Assembly: GCA_937892275.1 (NCBI GenBank)
Contig: CALAVG010000232.1
Location: 6,534 to 70,533 of the forward strand
Direction of reading: 5' to 3'
DNA length: 64,000 bases
Origin: an uncultured Methanomicrobiales archaeon
Lineage (GTDB): Archaea > Thermoplasmatota > Thermoplasmata > Methanomassiliicoccales > Methanomethylophilaceae
Part shown: in pieces, positions 8,070 through 16,227 of the stretch
Numbering within the stretch: the first letter of the stretch is position 1
Layout: every line of letters starts with the position of its first letter
Position numbers and translations under genes: made by a program
The notes under the pieces: model-generated
Told to the model about the DNA's origin: nothing
Database searches by the model: none
The model's input: only the letters and a program-made list of their open reading frames with translations

Positions 8070-8598
8070 TCAGACACTAGCATCGACGTCTATCAAGAGA
8101 TCGAGCCCTATGGAATGGCTTGGGGATCTGATACTTGCTTCCAGATCATTGAGATCCACGGTATTGAGGATACTGTAAACAAAGTACTGGACCCCATATT
8201 CACTCGGGTTGAATTCGGCTGGCGATTTGTAATCTGCATGATTGGTAGTTTCGCTGTAGAGCATCATGTAGACAGTATCGCTATCAGAGAGGCTTGTCTC
8301 CCAAGACGCTAAAAGATTGTTGATGGTACCGGATTCCATACAGTTGAGGAATTTGAGTTTCAACATGATCCTCGGACAGTACGAAGGCTGCGATGGCAAC
8401 TATGGCGACGATGAAGATCACGGCCGGTATGACGAAGTGGAAATTGATCCTGATCTTCTCATCCTCTTGGAATGTGAACAATCCTATGAGATTGTCCATC
8501 AGATTCTTGTTCCCGCCTTCAAGAGATGCACCGCAGAACGGACAGTGAACAGCATTGTTCGGGTGATATTCACCGCAGTTCCAGCACACCTTGGCCAT
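8070..8598 (-). pseudogene. frameshifted paralog of the zinc-ribbon membrane protein
   Basis: Two overlapping minus-strand frames make up one gene. Frame 1 starts at 8598 (MAKVCWNCGEYH...CPFCGASL, then a membrane helix) and stops at 8284. Frame 2, within 8399-8070, continues with a sequence alignable to the extracytoplasmic part of the intact neighbour (YGVQYFVYSILN against GMQFVIMNILIV). A shift of one base somewhere between about 8290 and 8340 joins them. The C-terminus is also about 60 residues shorter than the paralog. It could instead be two separate short proteins or a sequencing error. Confidence 0.6.
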
Positions 8599-8712
8599 AC
8601 GTCTGTATCGAAATTCGGATAAATACTGTTTTGCGAGTTACAATACGAGAGTAATACCGTTTGGGTTATTATCATGGACATGTAATACTCATCCACACAG
8701 GAGCCGTCCTAA

Positions 8713-9306
8713 ATGAGCGCCATAACCTACAGATACGGATCGCGTTACTACATCAACATGACCAACAGGTGTCCGTGCAGATGTATCTTCTGCGTCAGGG
8801 ACCAGACCCCGACGCTCGGTGACGCGGACAGTCTGTGGCTCGACAGGGAACCCACCGTACAGGAGGTGAAAGATGCATTGCTGGCACTTGATCTCTCATC
8901 CACTGAGGAGATCGTCTTCTGCGGGTACGGGGAACCTACGGAGAGGTTCGACGACCTCAAGGAGATAGCGGCTTTCATCCACTCCGATCTCCATAAGAGG
9001 GTCCGCTTGGACACCAACGGATTGGGAAGCCTGATCAACGGCAGGGACATTGTCCCGGAACTGAAGGGTCTGGTGGATTCCGTATCGATCAGTCTCAACG
9101 CCAAGGATGCGGACGAGTATCTCGAGGTCACCTGCAGCAGGTTCGGTCCCGGATCCTATCAGGCTGTCCTGGTCTTCATCACCGAATGCAGGAGCACCGT
9201 CGACGGCGTGACCGTCTCCATAGTGGGAGGTTCCATCCCCCAGGAATCGGAGGACGAATGCGCCCGCATCGCCCAGAGGATGAACGTCGCATTCAGGGTC
9301 AGATGA
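8713..9306 (+). CDS. radical SAM protein (TatD-associated type)
   Basis: 197 residues. The radical SAM cluster motif Cx3Cx2C is present in NRCPCRCIFC (Cys20, Cys24, Cys27), followed by a SAM-binding GYGEPT motif near 75-80 and a shortened barrel. The N-terminus (YGSRYYINMTNRCPC) and small size match the short radical SAM proteins often found beside TatD nucleases in bacteria and methanogens; no TatD gene lies within the window. The reaction is unknown. It abuts the convergent HIRAN gene at 9307 with no spacer. Confidence 0.8.
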   Translation: MSAITYRYGSRYYINMTNRCPCRCIFCVRDQTPTLGDADSLWLDREPTVQEVKDALLALDLSSTEEIVFCGYGEPTERFDDLKEIAAFIHSDLHKRVRLDTNGLGSLINGRDIVPELKGLVDSVSISLNAKDADEYLEVTCSRFGPGSYQAVLVFITECRSTVDGVTVSIVGGSIPQESEDECARIAQRMNVAFRVR

Positions 9307-9696
9307 TCAGAAGTCGTCCATCGAGATCCTGATACCGATCTCCGGTCCCTCGAAGTATTCCTTCATCCAGGTTATCTCGCACATCACGTGCTTCCCCGCA
9401 TCCATCAGGTTGGATATCACTTCGTTCTTGCTTCTGGGAACGTATCCGATGTGCATGCCGTCTGGGTTCAGCACCTTAATCGCACGGGTATCGTACCTGT
9501 TCTCCGGTTCGCGGACGAGTTTCAGGGCATCCCCTTCTTTCAGGCCTGCGGTCAGTTCGAATGGGTCCCCTCTGAAGCAGGTGCCGACTATGATGGTATC
9601 CGCCAGAGGCATCCTGAAAGAGGATGGATTGATCGGCGGCAGGGTGCTCGGGTCTATCAGATCGTATTGATCGGGATTTATCGCAGGTACGGTCAT
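9307..9696 (-). CDS. HIRAN-domain protein
   Basis: 129 residues. After a 30-residue Pro-rich lead, the core (about 34-110) has the HIRAN pattern: VGTCFRG, GDALKLVREPENRYD, AIKVLN, HIGYVPRSKNEVI. HIRAN domains bind damaged or single-stranded DNA ends and usually accompany helicases or nucleases; here the domain stands alone. Its start overlaps the stop of the upstream J-domain gene by 4 bp, so the two are translationally coupled. Confidence 0.82.
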   Translation of the reverse strand: MTVPAINPDQYDLIDPSTLPPINPSSFRMPLADTIIVGTCFRGDPFELTAGLKEGDALKLVREPENRYDTRAIKVLNPDGMHIGYVPRSKNEVISNLMDAGKHVMCEITWMKEYFEGPEIGIRISMDDF

Positions 9697-10577
9697 TGCA
9701 TCAACTCCTTGATCACCTTGTTGACGGTCTGAAGCTCCTCGGTGACGAAATCCATCAGCTGGTTGAGCTCCTCGGTCCTTCTGCGGACGGCTTCCCTATC
9801 CTTCATGAAGGAGACCTTGTTGAACGGGTACGAGGACCTTATGGCCTCTATCTGCTCCTGGACCTCGGTGATCTTAGCTTTCAAATCCTCTACGTAGATG
9901 GCATCGGCCTTGTCGGGATCCATGGTGTAGTAGAGAGCGCGGATCATGTCCAGGTTCCCGGTCTTGTAGGCGTTCACGGCCTTCTCGAACATCAGTATGT
10001 CCTCGTCGGTCGCATCGGGGTTGACATCCGGGTGCAGCTTCTTCACTATTTTCGTGTAGAGGCCCCTGAGCTCCTCGGTATCCTCCTGGGAGAGGCATTC
10101 CGATTCCATGTAGTCCATGAGTGCCTTGATGGCATCGTTCCTTTCCTCGAGTTCGGCCATCATCTCCTCGTACTCATATTCTATCTGAGCTTCGATCTGT
10201 GCGATGTCTGGCTCATCTTCCCTGTTGAGGTATGAACGGATGAGGTTGAGCCTCCTTTTCGCCATGGATAGTTCCAGCCTCTTCTTCCAGACCAGGTTCT
10301 CGAGGGCACCTACCTTCATCATGTACTCCGCCCTGAGATCGGGGGCCACATGGTATACGAGGTCATCCCTCTCGATTATGAGACGGGTGAGCCTATCCAT
10401 GGAGTCCTCGTGCTTCAGAAGGGACGGTTTGACCATCGCATTCTCGGTTATCATGATACTTACATGGTCGCATGAGTATAATAACGGCTGGTTGTTATCT
10501 TTGTTATTCTTTTGATCCGCCGATACATGGACCCCAATGTCGCTCCCGGACTCACTTTTCTTATAGTCCTCTGCCAA
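9693..10577 (-). CDS. coiled-coil protein with J-like domain
   Basis: 294 residues. Two long charged coiled-coil regions (about 75-160 and 235-290) surround a J-domain-like segment containing KKLHPDVNPDA and a helix FEKAVNAYKTGNLD (about 170-215), including the HPD tripeptide that stimulates Hsp70 ATPase. There is no Gly/Phe region or zinc finger, so it is not a canonical DnaJ. It may recruit DnaK to a specific client. Its stop overlaps the HIRAN gene start by 4 bp, suggesting a functional pair. Start choice: the first ATG is at 10577; the ATG after about 40 residues is an alternative. Confidence 0.72.
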   Translation of the reverse strand: MAEDYKKSESGSDIGVHVSADQKNNKDNNQPLLYSCDHVSIMITENAMVKPSLLKHEDSMDRLTRLIIERDDLVYHVAPDLRAEYMMKVGALENLVWKKRLELSMAKRRLNLIRSYLNREDEPDIAQIEAQIEYEYEEMMAELEERNDAIKALMDYMESECLSQEDTEELRGLYTKIVKKLHPDVNPDATDEDILMFEKAVNAYKTGNLDMIRALYYTMDPDKADAIYVEDLKAKITEVQEQIEAIRSSYPFNKVSFMKDREAVRRRTEELNQLMDFVTEELQTVNKVIKELMQ

Positions 10578-10587
10578 TCAAATCACG

Positions 10588-11661
10588 ATGAGAGGAGAAC
10601 TGTCAGACGGATTCGTGATCGTTAGGGACCAGACGGACGGCAACCACCTATACGGCAAGGGCAACTACGGTTATCCGCGCAGCGGAGGCGGTGTGGATCT
10701 GGATCTCCTAGAGGCATGTCTCCTCACCGAACTGGGGAAGTTGGATGTCTTCGACGGGAAGAAGAAGCTCTCGTTCGAGAACATGTTCAGATTATCCTCG
10801 GAGCTCATCGACGGTTTCGATATCATCTACATCGTCTACAGGGACATCCGTCTCGGAAGGGGTCTCGTCGTTAAACAGGAAACCGGGAACTACGACCTTT
10901 CCGTGTTCGGAGCGGGCAAGAGGCAGTCCAATTCCCGTCCAGCATACATGCTCAGGGCCGTATCCGAAAGGAGCCTCCTCGACGCTTCCGAATCCCTCGA
11001 AGGGACCAAGGAGACCAACGAGAGGAGGAAGAACCTGCTCTACGGTGTCGTCGATGAGGAAGGCGACGTCACATACTACAAGCTGCATGTGAAGGATCCC
11101 GCAGGGAAGGTGTTCCCCACGGATGTCAAGGGACATGCGGACGGAGTACTGGTAAGTGACCGTGTATTCATATTCGATCAGTCTCAGAGCGGATTCCTGC
11201 ACGATTACGGATTCTTCGGGAAGCTCATCAACGGAATCTATCAGCTGTCATTGGTCGAGGCCTGCTATCTCATCGGAAAGGGAAAGCTGACCGTGAAGGA
11301 CATGGACGGCAAGGAACTGGACTACGACGATCTGTTCGAGTACGGTTTCAACGAGCAGGACGAGTTCGAGGACCGTCTGAAGGTGTACACCGATCTGAGG
11401 GAGAGAGGACTGGTCATAAAGGCCGGTTTCAAGTTCGGTACCCATTTCAGGGTTTATCAGGACGATCCGGACTACTGTCATGCAAGATTCCTGGTGCATG
11501 CGGTGCCCTATGAGATAACCAAGATGTGGCCTGACATCTCGAGGACAGTCAGACTGTCGGGCGGAGTCAAGAAGGAGATCCTCTTCGCCATGGTCAAAGG
11601 GAACTCCATACAGTACCTGGAGTTCGAATGGTACAAGCCTGGTCTTATCCCTGGAAAGTGA
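10588..11661 (+). CDS. endA: tRNA-splicing endonuclease EndA (two-repeat form)
   Basis: 357 residues, about twice the 170-180 of the alpha4 enzyme: N-terminal and C-terminal halves both resemble EndA, with the pattern GxxYxL..EAxYL repeated near 30-50 and 205-225, so it is the euryarchaeal alpha2 type. The C-terminal half carries the likely catalytic triad: Tyr in FRVY, His in CHARFLVH and Lys in GGVKKEILFA. It removes introns from pre-tRNA and processes bulge-helix-bulge RNAs. It is divergent from the J-domain gene, with only 10 bp between the starts. Confidence 0.88.
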   Translation: MRGELSDGFVIVRDQTDGNHLYGKGNYGYPRSGGGVDLDLLEACLLTELGKLDVFDGKKKLSFENMFRLSSELIDGFDIIYIVYRDIRLGRGLVVKQETGNYDLSVFGAGKRQSNSRPAYMLRAVSERSLLDASESLEGTKETNERRKNLLYGVVDEEGDVTYYKLHVKDPAGKVFPTDVKGHADGVLVSDRVFIFDQSQSGFLHDYGFFGKLINGIYQLSLVEACYLIGKGKLTVKDMDGKELDYDDLFEYGFNEQDEFEDRLKVYTDLRERGLVIKAGFKFGTHFRVYQDDPDYCHARFLVHAVPYEITKMWPDISRTVRLSGGVKKEILFAMVKGNSIQYLEFEWYKPGLIPGK

Positions 11662-11715
11662 ATACTAATAACACTTTTTAAAAATTCATGTTACTAATAA
11701 TCCAACAGTGCCAGA

Positions 11716-12030
11716 TCATTCATCTTCTGGTCCATCGAACCCGTAACGGAGGAGCTCATTGTACTTTGCGTTGGCCTCTTCGCTACGCTTCTTGTACCTC
11801 CACGTATCGATCTCCGCGCGTATTGCGAGCATCTCGTCGACGATGGTCTCCGGATCCCGCGGTCTTGCCTGAAGCAGATAGGATCTCATGCGGTCCATCG
11901 CTTTCGGTGCACCGAGGCCCTTGGCGATTTCATAACCGAACTCTTCGGGGAATCCTAGGTCGAATATAGTCCTCACCAATCTGTCCTTGGTAGAGTTCCA
12001 AATCTCCTGGGATTCCGTAGTCATGGTCAT
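11716..12030 (-). CDS. hypothetical helical protein
   Basis: 104 residues (103 if the ATG two codons in is used), soluble, predominantly helical, acidic at the C-terminus. The N-terminal half has a UBA/helix-hairpin-like pattern (LVRTIFDLGFPEEFGYEIAK), and the second half is a charged helix pair. No family is recognised with confidence. It looks genuine because it lies between oriented neighbours and shows normal codon use. Confidence 0.6.
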   Translation of the reverse strand: MTMTTESQEIWNSTKDRLVRTIFDLGFPEEFGYEIAKGLGAPKAMDRMRSYLLQARPRDPETIVDEMLAIRAEIDTWRYKKRSEEANAKYNELLRYGFDGPEDE

Positions 12031-12134
12031 CGTTGTGAATATCGATAGAGCCGTATTACAGAATATCGATGATGTGACGAAAATGAGGGGTAAGTGGTTT
12101 CTTCAATGCGACCCGGGGGAGCCGTATTCTATCT

Positions 12135-12296
12135 TCACTCGATGGCACCGGCAGGGCACTCGTCGATGCATGCTCCGCACTCTGTGCAGACGCTAGCGTC
12201 GATTACAGCGATATCGCCGATGGTGATTGCTCCGGAGGGGCATGCGTCTGAGCATGCTCCGCATGCGACGCACTCAGATTCGATGACTTTAGGCAT
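12135..12296 (-). CDS. 2[4Fe-4S] ferredoxin
   Basis: 53 residues. Two classic cluster motifs, CVACGACSDACP and CTECGACIDECP, both CxxCxxCxxxCP, give a clostridial-type low-potential electron carrier. In a methanogen it would serve the heterodisulfide, hydrogenase or formylmethanofuran electron transfer routes. A TATA-like box (minus strand ATATATTAAATA, about 12334-12345) lies some 40 bp upstream, and the gene appears monocistronic. Confidence 0.93.
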   Translation of the reverse strand: MPKVIESECVACGACSDACPSGAITIGDIAVIDASVCTECGACIDECPAGAIE

Positions 12297-12416
12297 TTAA
12301 TTAACCTCGTTAATTCACATTTCTTACCGAATATTTAATATATGTCCTGATAAGAAAAGCTAAATTCCTTTAGCCATGACTAAAAGTAGTGTTGTTCTCT
12401 GAATATTATAAGGTGT

Positions 12417-12432
12417 GGGGGTGTTGGCCCCC
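12417..12432 (-). terminator. hairpin after DUF5654 gene
   Basis: GGGGG-TGTTGG-CCCCC stem-loop beginning 12 bases after the DUF5654 stop. A second small hairpin (GCTAAA-TTCC-TTTAGC) lies at 12359-12374. Confidence 0.4.
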
Positions 12433-12443
12433 AGGTTTCACAT

Positions 12444-12707
12444 TCACTCCTTCTTCTCTTCTTCGGCTAAAGCTTCCTTTGCCTTGCTGAGGGTCTTGGA
12501 GATCCAGTACGTCATGATGACGGCCAGGATTGTCACGATGATCGCGTACACGAGGTTACCCCAGATTGTATCATCTTCGTTGGGGAAGATCAATGCAACC
12601 AGGTCCTTGATGGTCTCGTTCCATGCCAGAGCGGCGACGAGTCCGAACGCGGCGGTGATCAGGGCGGCGAATGTCTCAAGTAGCTGAACTTTGAGTGCTC
12701 CTGCCAT
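12444..12707 (-). CDS. DUF5654 family small membrane protein
   Basis: 87 residues with two transmembrane helices (about 10-30 and 50-70) and a charged C-terminal helix ending EEEKKE. The LLETFAALITAAFGLVAALAWNETIK stretch is the hallmark of the archaeal DUF5654 family of unknown function. It is monocistronic and followed by a GC-rich hairpin. Confidence 0.78.
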   Translation of the reverse strand: MAGALKVQLLETFAALITAAFGLVAALAWNETIKDLVALIFPNEDDTIWGNLVYAIIVTILAVIMTYWISKTLSKAKEALAEEEKKE

Positions 12708-12843
12708 GTTTTCGCAATCACTGTGTCAGTTATTTAAAATGTGACGAAATTGCCGCTCAATTCTTTGGATCCTGCTCGTAAGGCTAGCGTAATCAGGGAT
12801 AGATGAAATCAGTGATTTAAGGATCAGAGAAGTTCGAAAATAG

Positions 12844-12861
12844 AAGGGCCGTGAGGCCCTT
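12844..12861 (-). terminator. hairpin after tfb
   Basis: AAGGGCC-GTGA-GGCCCTT on the plus strand, a perfect 7-bp stem, 10 bases beyond the tfb stop. On the transcribed strand it is followed by an A/T-rich stretch. Confidence 0.5.
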
Positions 12862-12870
12862 AAATTGTTA

Positions 12871-13803
12871 TCAGAGCTGGATCTCGATACCGAGTTTCTC
12901 GGTGAGTTCCTTGTACCTGTTCCTGATGGTGACCTCGGTCACTCCGGCGACATCGGCGACCTCTCTCTGAGTCCTGCGCTCGTTGCACATGATCGACGAG
13001 ATGTAGATCGCTGCTGCGGCCACACCAGTGGGTCCCCTTCCAGAGGTGAGTTCCTTCTCGGATGCGTCCTTGAGGATTTCGGCGGCCTTGGTCTGGACCT
13101 CTCCGCTCAATTTGAGTTCGGAGCAGAACCTCTGGACGTAGTCCTGGGGCTTGGTGGGCATCAGCTTCAGCTTCAGCTCGCGGGTCATGAACCTGTAGGT
13201 CCTTCCGATCTCCTTCCTTCCGACACGGCTGCTGTTCCCGATCTCGTCGAGAGTCCTGGGCACTCCGCACTGCCTGCACGCAGCGTAAAGGGATGCCGCT
13301 ACGACTCCCTCGATGGACCTTCCTCTGATCAGGTTCTTGTTGACCGCTTTCCTGTAGATCATGGCAGCGGTCTCCCTGACGTTCCTGGGAAGCCCCATTG
13401 CGGATGCCATCCTGTCGAGTTCCGAAAGGGCGAATGCCAGGTTCCTCTCGGTCGCATTGGATACACGGATTCTTCTCTGCCATTTCCTCAGCCTGTAAAG
13501 CTGGGCTCTGTTCCTGGTGGGGATGCTCTTACCGTAAGAGTCCTTGTTCTTCCACGAGATCTCGGTGGATAGTCCCTTGTCGTGGATGGTATATGTCATA
13601 GGCGCACCGGTACGTGCCCTCTTCTCTCCCTGTTCCACATCGAAGGCCCTCCACTCGGGTCCCTGATCGATGAATTGATCATCGAGGACCAGTCCGCAAT
13701 CCTCGCACAGGAGCTCTCCCCTTTCGTAGTCACGAACAAGGTGATGGCTGCCGCACTCTGGACATACCTCGACTTCTTCTGCTCCTTCCTTTGTCTTTAC
13801 CAT
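12871..13803 (-). CDS. tfb: transcription initiation factor TFB
   Basis: 310 residues. The zinc ribbon has Cys14/17 and Cys33/36, then a B-finger/linker, then two cyclin folds (about 110-200 and 205-300) and a recognition helix near the end ([12 protein letters not shown]). This is the archaeal TFIIB homolog that bridges TBP-TATA and RNA polymerase and reads the BRE. Its start overlaps the end of gar1 by about 74 bp in another frame, an arrangement that could couple translation. A GNRA-type hairpin follows. Confidence 0.96.
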   Translation of the reverse strand: MVKTKEGAEEVEVCPECGSHHLVRDYERGELLCEDCGLVLDDQFIDQGPEWRAFDVEQGEKRARTGAPMTYTIHDKGLSTEISWKNKDSYGKSIPTRNRAQLYRLRKWQRRIRVSNATERNLAFALSELDRMASAMGLPRNVRETAAMIYRKAVNKNLIRGRSIEGVVAASLYAACRQCGVPRTLDEIGNSSRVGRKEIGRTYRFMTRELKLKLMPTKPQDYVQRFCSELKLSGEVQTKAAEILKDASEKELTSGRGPTGVAAAAIYISSIMCNERRTQREVADVAGVTEVTIRNRYKELTEKLGIEIQL

Positions 13804-14080
13804 GTTTGTTTCCCCCTCTGGTATAAAGGTCGGTTCCTATTATCCCGTCAGTAGCCACAGTTTTGATCTCTATCGATGCATAAGGTCCAGAAACTGGTCC
13901 GAACACTCTCTTTATGATGCCGATCTTGTTCTGATTGGCATCGAATACAGGCTCTCCGATATCCGGGGCTTCGGGGCACTGGACGATCAATCTGCCGTCC
14001 GTTGTAATCTCCTTCACATTTCCCAGAAAATCCATGAGCCTATTCCGCCACTGTGGGTACTGAACCCAATGGTTGTTCAT
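13730..14080 (-). CDS. gar1: H/ACA RNP protein Gar1
   Basis: About 116 residues. The core ([41 protein letters not shown]) is the Gar1 beta-barrel that assists Cbf5 in turnover of guided pseudouridylation. ATG 14080 is preceded by a GGTGAG ribosome site at good spacing; a GTG at 14089 or the ATG at 14035, directly before the barrel, are alternatives. The basic C-terminal tail ([12 protein letters not shown]) overlaps the tfb start in another frame. Gar1-TFB adjacency is common in euryarchaea. Confidence 0.85.
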   Translation of the reverse strand: MNNHWVQYPQWRNRLMDFLGNVKEITTDGRLIVQCPEAPDIGEPVFDANQNKIGIIKRVFGPVSGPYASIEIKTVATDGIIGTDLYTRGGNKHGKDKGRSRRSRGMSRVRQPSPCS

Positions 14081-14177
14081 TATACTCACCTATTATTTAA
14101 AAGATTGGCTACACTTTATATGGTAGCACGAATTTTCTACTTATTTTAATATTTAAATAATGGTCACTATTTCCTAA

Positions 14178-14306
14178 CTGCTGGATGGATAATCGTTGGT
14201 TGTTAGTTGGCCTTGCTTTCCAAAGGAAACCGAGGTGTCCGTGGAACGGTTCTGCAACCGCCGAGTAACGGCCGGATCCGCGTGGATATTTTCGTATGTC
14301 CAGCGT
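14178..14306 (+). ncRNA. candidate structured non-coding RNA, class unknown
   Basis: This gap between gar1 and the next gene is GC-richer than its AT-rich flanks. Its ends pair (GCTGGA at 14180-14185 with TCCAGC at 14299-14304). Inside are short hairpins TTTCC-AAA-GGAAA, CGGTT-CTGC-AACCG (14247-14260) and CCG-AGTAA-CGG. TATA-like TTTATAT and TTTAATATTTAAATAA lie upstream at about 14114-14160. No tRNA T-loop, SRP helix 8, RNase P or C/D-box signature was seen. Strand is uncertain because the minus strand pairs equally well. Confidence 0.35.
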
Positions 14307-14391
14307 CTCGATTTAATAATTAATAAATAGATGGCAGTTTCTTCAAGTAGTAGTTTATCCCGTCTGACGGGACTAAAAACGGAGTGAAAAC

Positions 14392-14706
14392 ATGGCACTA
14401 GAAATCTGGTCGGTCGAGTTCTTAAGTCTCGTCATACTGGCATTCGGCATTGTCATGCTTCTCGCTGGAGCCCTTGCTGCCGGTTTCGGACACGGCAAGG
14501 CCAAAGGATACGGCGGTCTGATGTGCGTCATCGGAGTCGTCCTTATCGGTATCCTCATCTGGCTCTGTGGCTACAGCGACATATCGGCCTTCAACGCAGT
14601 TTCGTTGTGGGACGTGTTCATGGACGGAATCATCAACTTGCTTGGTATCCTCGTCGGAGCATTGATTGCTGTCGGTATCTTCCTCGTGGTCGTTCTCAAG
14701 AGCTGA
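14392..14706 (+). CDS. small membrane protein, three to four helices
   Basis: 104 residues, nearly all hydrophobic: helices at about 9-32, 42-62 and 75-102, joined by a GHGKAKGYGG loop. The function is unknown. The leader contains a hairpin TCCCGT-CTG-ACGGGA (14358-14372) and a ribosome site GGAGTG just before the ATG. It appears monocistronic. Confidence 0.65.
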   Translation: MALEIWSVEFLSLVILAFGIVMLLAGALAAGFGHGKAKGYGGLMCVIGVVLIGILIWLCGYSDISAFNAVSLWDVFMDGIINLLGILVGALIAVGIFLVVVLKS

Positions 14707-14867
14707 TCGGGGGAAATATCCAAAACACCTTTCATCAACCCTCTTCCTTTTGATAATCATTGCAAGATCCGTACTGCTGGCTATGTTTATCCCAAGAGTG
14801 TAGCGGTCGTAAGGAAAAGAGAGAAGATGAGAGCCTGACCACCCTCGATATGCGATCAGCACATCTG

Positions 14868-15089
14868 CTACTGCTTCAGGTTGAACGTGCAGCATTGAAC
14901 CTTGGAGGACACGATGACGCCGTTCTCCCAAAGGCGCATGAGCAGAGGTTTGACCGAAGCTATGTATTCCAGATATGTCGGATTGTCCTTGAACTCCTCG
15001 GGACAGAGTTTCTTGATGATAGCACGGGTGCAGATCATCGGATTCTCGCGTACGACTCCGAGCAGCTCTTCCTCGGTAATCTGTTGCAT
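14868..15089 (-). CDS. small winged-helix-like hypothetical protein
   Basis: 73 residues. The N-terminal part (EEELLGVVRENPMICTRAIIKKL) resembles a helix-turn-helix, and a C-terminal part (MRLWENGVIVSSKVQCCTFNL) resembles a wing, so a small DNA-binding fold is possible. Two adjacent Cys near the end are unusual. No family is recognised. Confidence 0.5.
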   Translation of the reverse strand: MQQITEEELLGVVRENPMICTRAIIKKLCPEEFKDNPTYLEYIASVKPLLMRLWENGVIVSSKVQCCTFNLKQ

Positions 15090-15162
15090 GAGGAAATCAG
15101 CTGATTGCTAGTTTAAAATGAGGTAGGAAAAAGAAGGGTTTGGGGTTGGCAGAGAGGATCAA

Positions 15163-15420
15163 TCAGTTGCCCTGACTGATCATCTCAAGCTGGCTCATGA
15201 CCTGATAGATCAACGTCCTTCCGTGCATGGGGATGTTGGGGTCGTTCGCCAGGTCGTCAAGGATGACGATCGCACCGGTAGCGCGGACATCCATGGGTTC
15301 CTTCGTGTCGAGGAGCCTGGTCTTTGCGTCGGTTGCGCCCTTCCTGATGTTTCTGGGGATGGATGTGTCTTCTGCGAGCATATCGAGAACGTCTGTTATT
15401 TGTTTGACTTTGTCGGCCAT
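15163..15420 (-). CDS. UPF0147 family protein
   Basis: 85 residues from ATG 15420, preceded by a GGTGG ribosome site (an in-frame GTG at 15429 is the alternative). The sequence DVLDMLAEDTSIPRNIRKGA...LDDLANDPNIPMHGRTLIYQVMSQLE is a clear member of UPF0147, a small all-helical archaeal protein of unknown function. It lies 18 bases downstream of a 56-residue ORF on the same strand, probably cotranscribed. Confidence 0.88.
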   Translation of the reverse strand: MADKVKQITDVLDMLAEDTSIPRNIRKGATDAKTRLLDTKEPMDVRATGAIVILDDLANDPNIPMHGRTLIYQVMSQLEMISQGN

Positions 15421-15437
15421 GTTAACCACCGTTAGTA

Positions 15438-15608
15438 TCAGAAGGTCTCGAACTCTTCCTGCAGATCCTGGACCATCTGGTCGAGGACTTCCTCGAAGTT
15501 CATCGATTTGTATTCTCTGACGCCGCCGAGATCGCTCTGGATCCTTACGACAAAATCATTGTTCTCTTTCACAAGTTCTACGTTGCACAGAATCTCTTCC
15601 ATTGCCAT
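15438..15608 (-). CDS. 56-residue conserved-looking small protein upstream of UPF0147
   Basis: ATG 15608 to TGA 15438; begins MAMEEILCNVELVKENNDF and ends with an acidic helix (EEFETF). A GGGGG ribosome site sits 4 bases before the ATG, and a TATA-like ATATATATGT lies near 15645-15654 on the minus strand. Coding character is good (regular alternation of charged and hydrophobic residues, beta-beta-helix pattern). The function is unknown; it probably forms a two-gene operon with UPF0147. Confidence 0.7.
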   Translation of the reverse strand: MAMEEILCNVELVKENNDFVVRIQSDLGGVREYKSMNFEEVLDQMVQDLQEEFETF

Positions 15609-15731
15609 TACCCCCGTAGGATTAGATGTGGCGTAAAAATATTACATATATATCGTTGGCGGTCGAATCTTAGATTCATTCCCGGTGTGAGGAGGAAAAT
15701 GTTCCAGACGGATGACCGGAGTTCTGGAACA

Positions 15732-16094
15732 TCATCTGTCTAGCCCCGGATCGTTGTTCTCGTCCGCATGATAGATGATGTATGGTCTTCCGCTGACCTC
15801 CGTCACATCGGTATCCATGCCGTATACGTTCCTGATGTTCTCCTCGGTTATGACCTCTGCAGCCTTGCTGTCGGCACCGATGACTCCCTTAGATAGGAGT
15901 ATCAGACGATCTGCGAACCTCGAGGTGATGTTCAGGTCGTGGCAGATGACAAGGATGACCTTCATTCCAGGCCTCACAGCGTCATCCGGGATGACCTGGG
16001 GCCCGCCGTGCACGCGGCCGATCTTGCCGATCCAGACCTCATGGCCGTAGATCTGGCGGCCGTATCTCCTGAATGTCTCTGGATCCATCGCCAT
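15732..16094 (-). pseudogene. remnant of an iron/cobalamin ABC transporter ATPase
   Basis: 120-codon ORF. Its last ~75 residues (KVILVICHDLNITSRFADRLILLSKG...EENIRNVYGMD) match the H-loop and C-terminal part of FecE/BtuD ATPases and align with the intact ATPase at 17295-18128. Walker A, the signature motif and Walker B are absent, replaced by about 45 unrelated residues. It therefore cannot hydrolyse ATP and looks like a deletion remnant or fusion product. It is divergent from the intact transporter and shares candidate operator motifs with it. Confidence 0.7.
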
Positions 16095-16118
16095 ATCGTT
16101 ATTACTTTTTATAAATTC

Positions 16119-16213
16119 GTAATACTACTGCGTCTATATTATAGTGATGCCAGCAGAATTAAATGTTGAATAATTTTTAAATATGGTAACACGAATCTTA
16201 AAATAGTATTACT
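16119..16213. promoter_or_regulatory. candidate operators of the ABC uptake operon
   Basis: The short palindrome TAGTATTACTA lies at 16204-16214, about 14 bp before the permease start. A related GTAATACTAC (reverse complement GTAGTATTAC) lies at 16119-16128 before the divergent ATPase remnant. Two inverted copies of TAGTATTAC in a divergent promoter region suggest a common repressor, for example a metal-responsive one. This is inference from symmetry only. Confidence 0.4.
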
Positions 16214-16227
16214 AAGGTTTATGGACG

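Noticed and set aside
12860..13572. Long ORFs opposite and alongside tfb
   Set aside because: Shadows of the tfb coding sequence; no recognisable domains.
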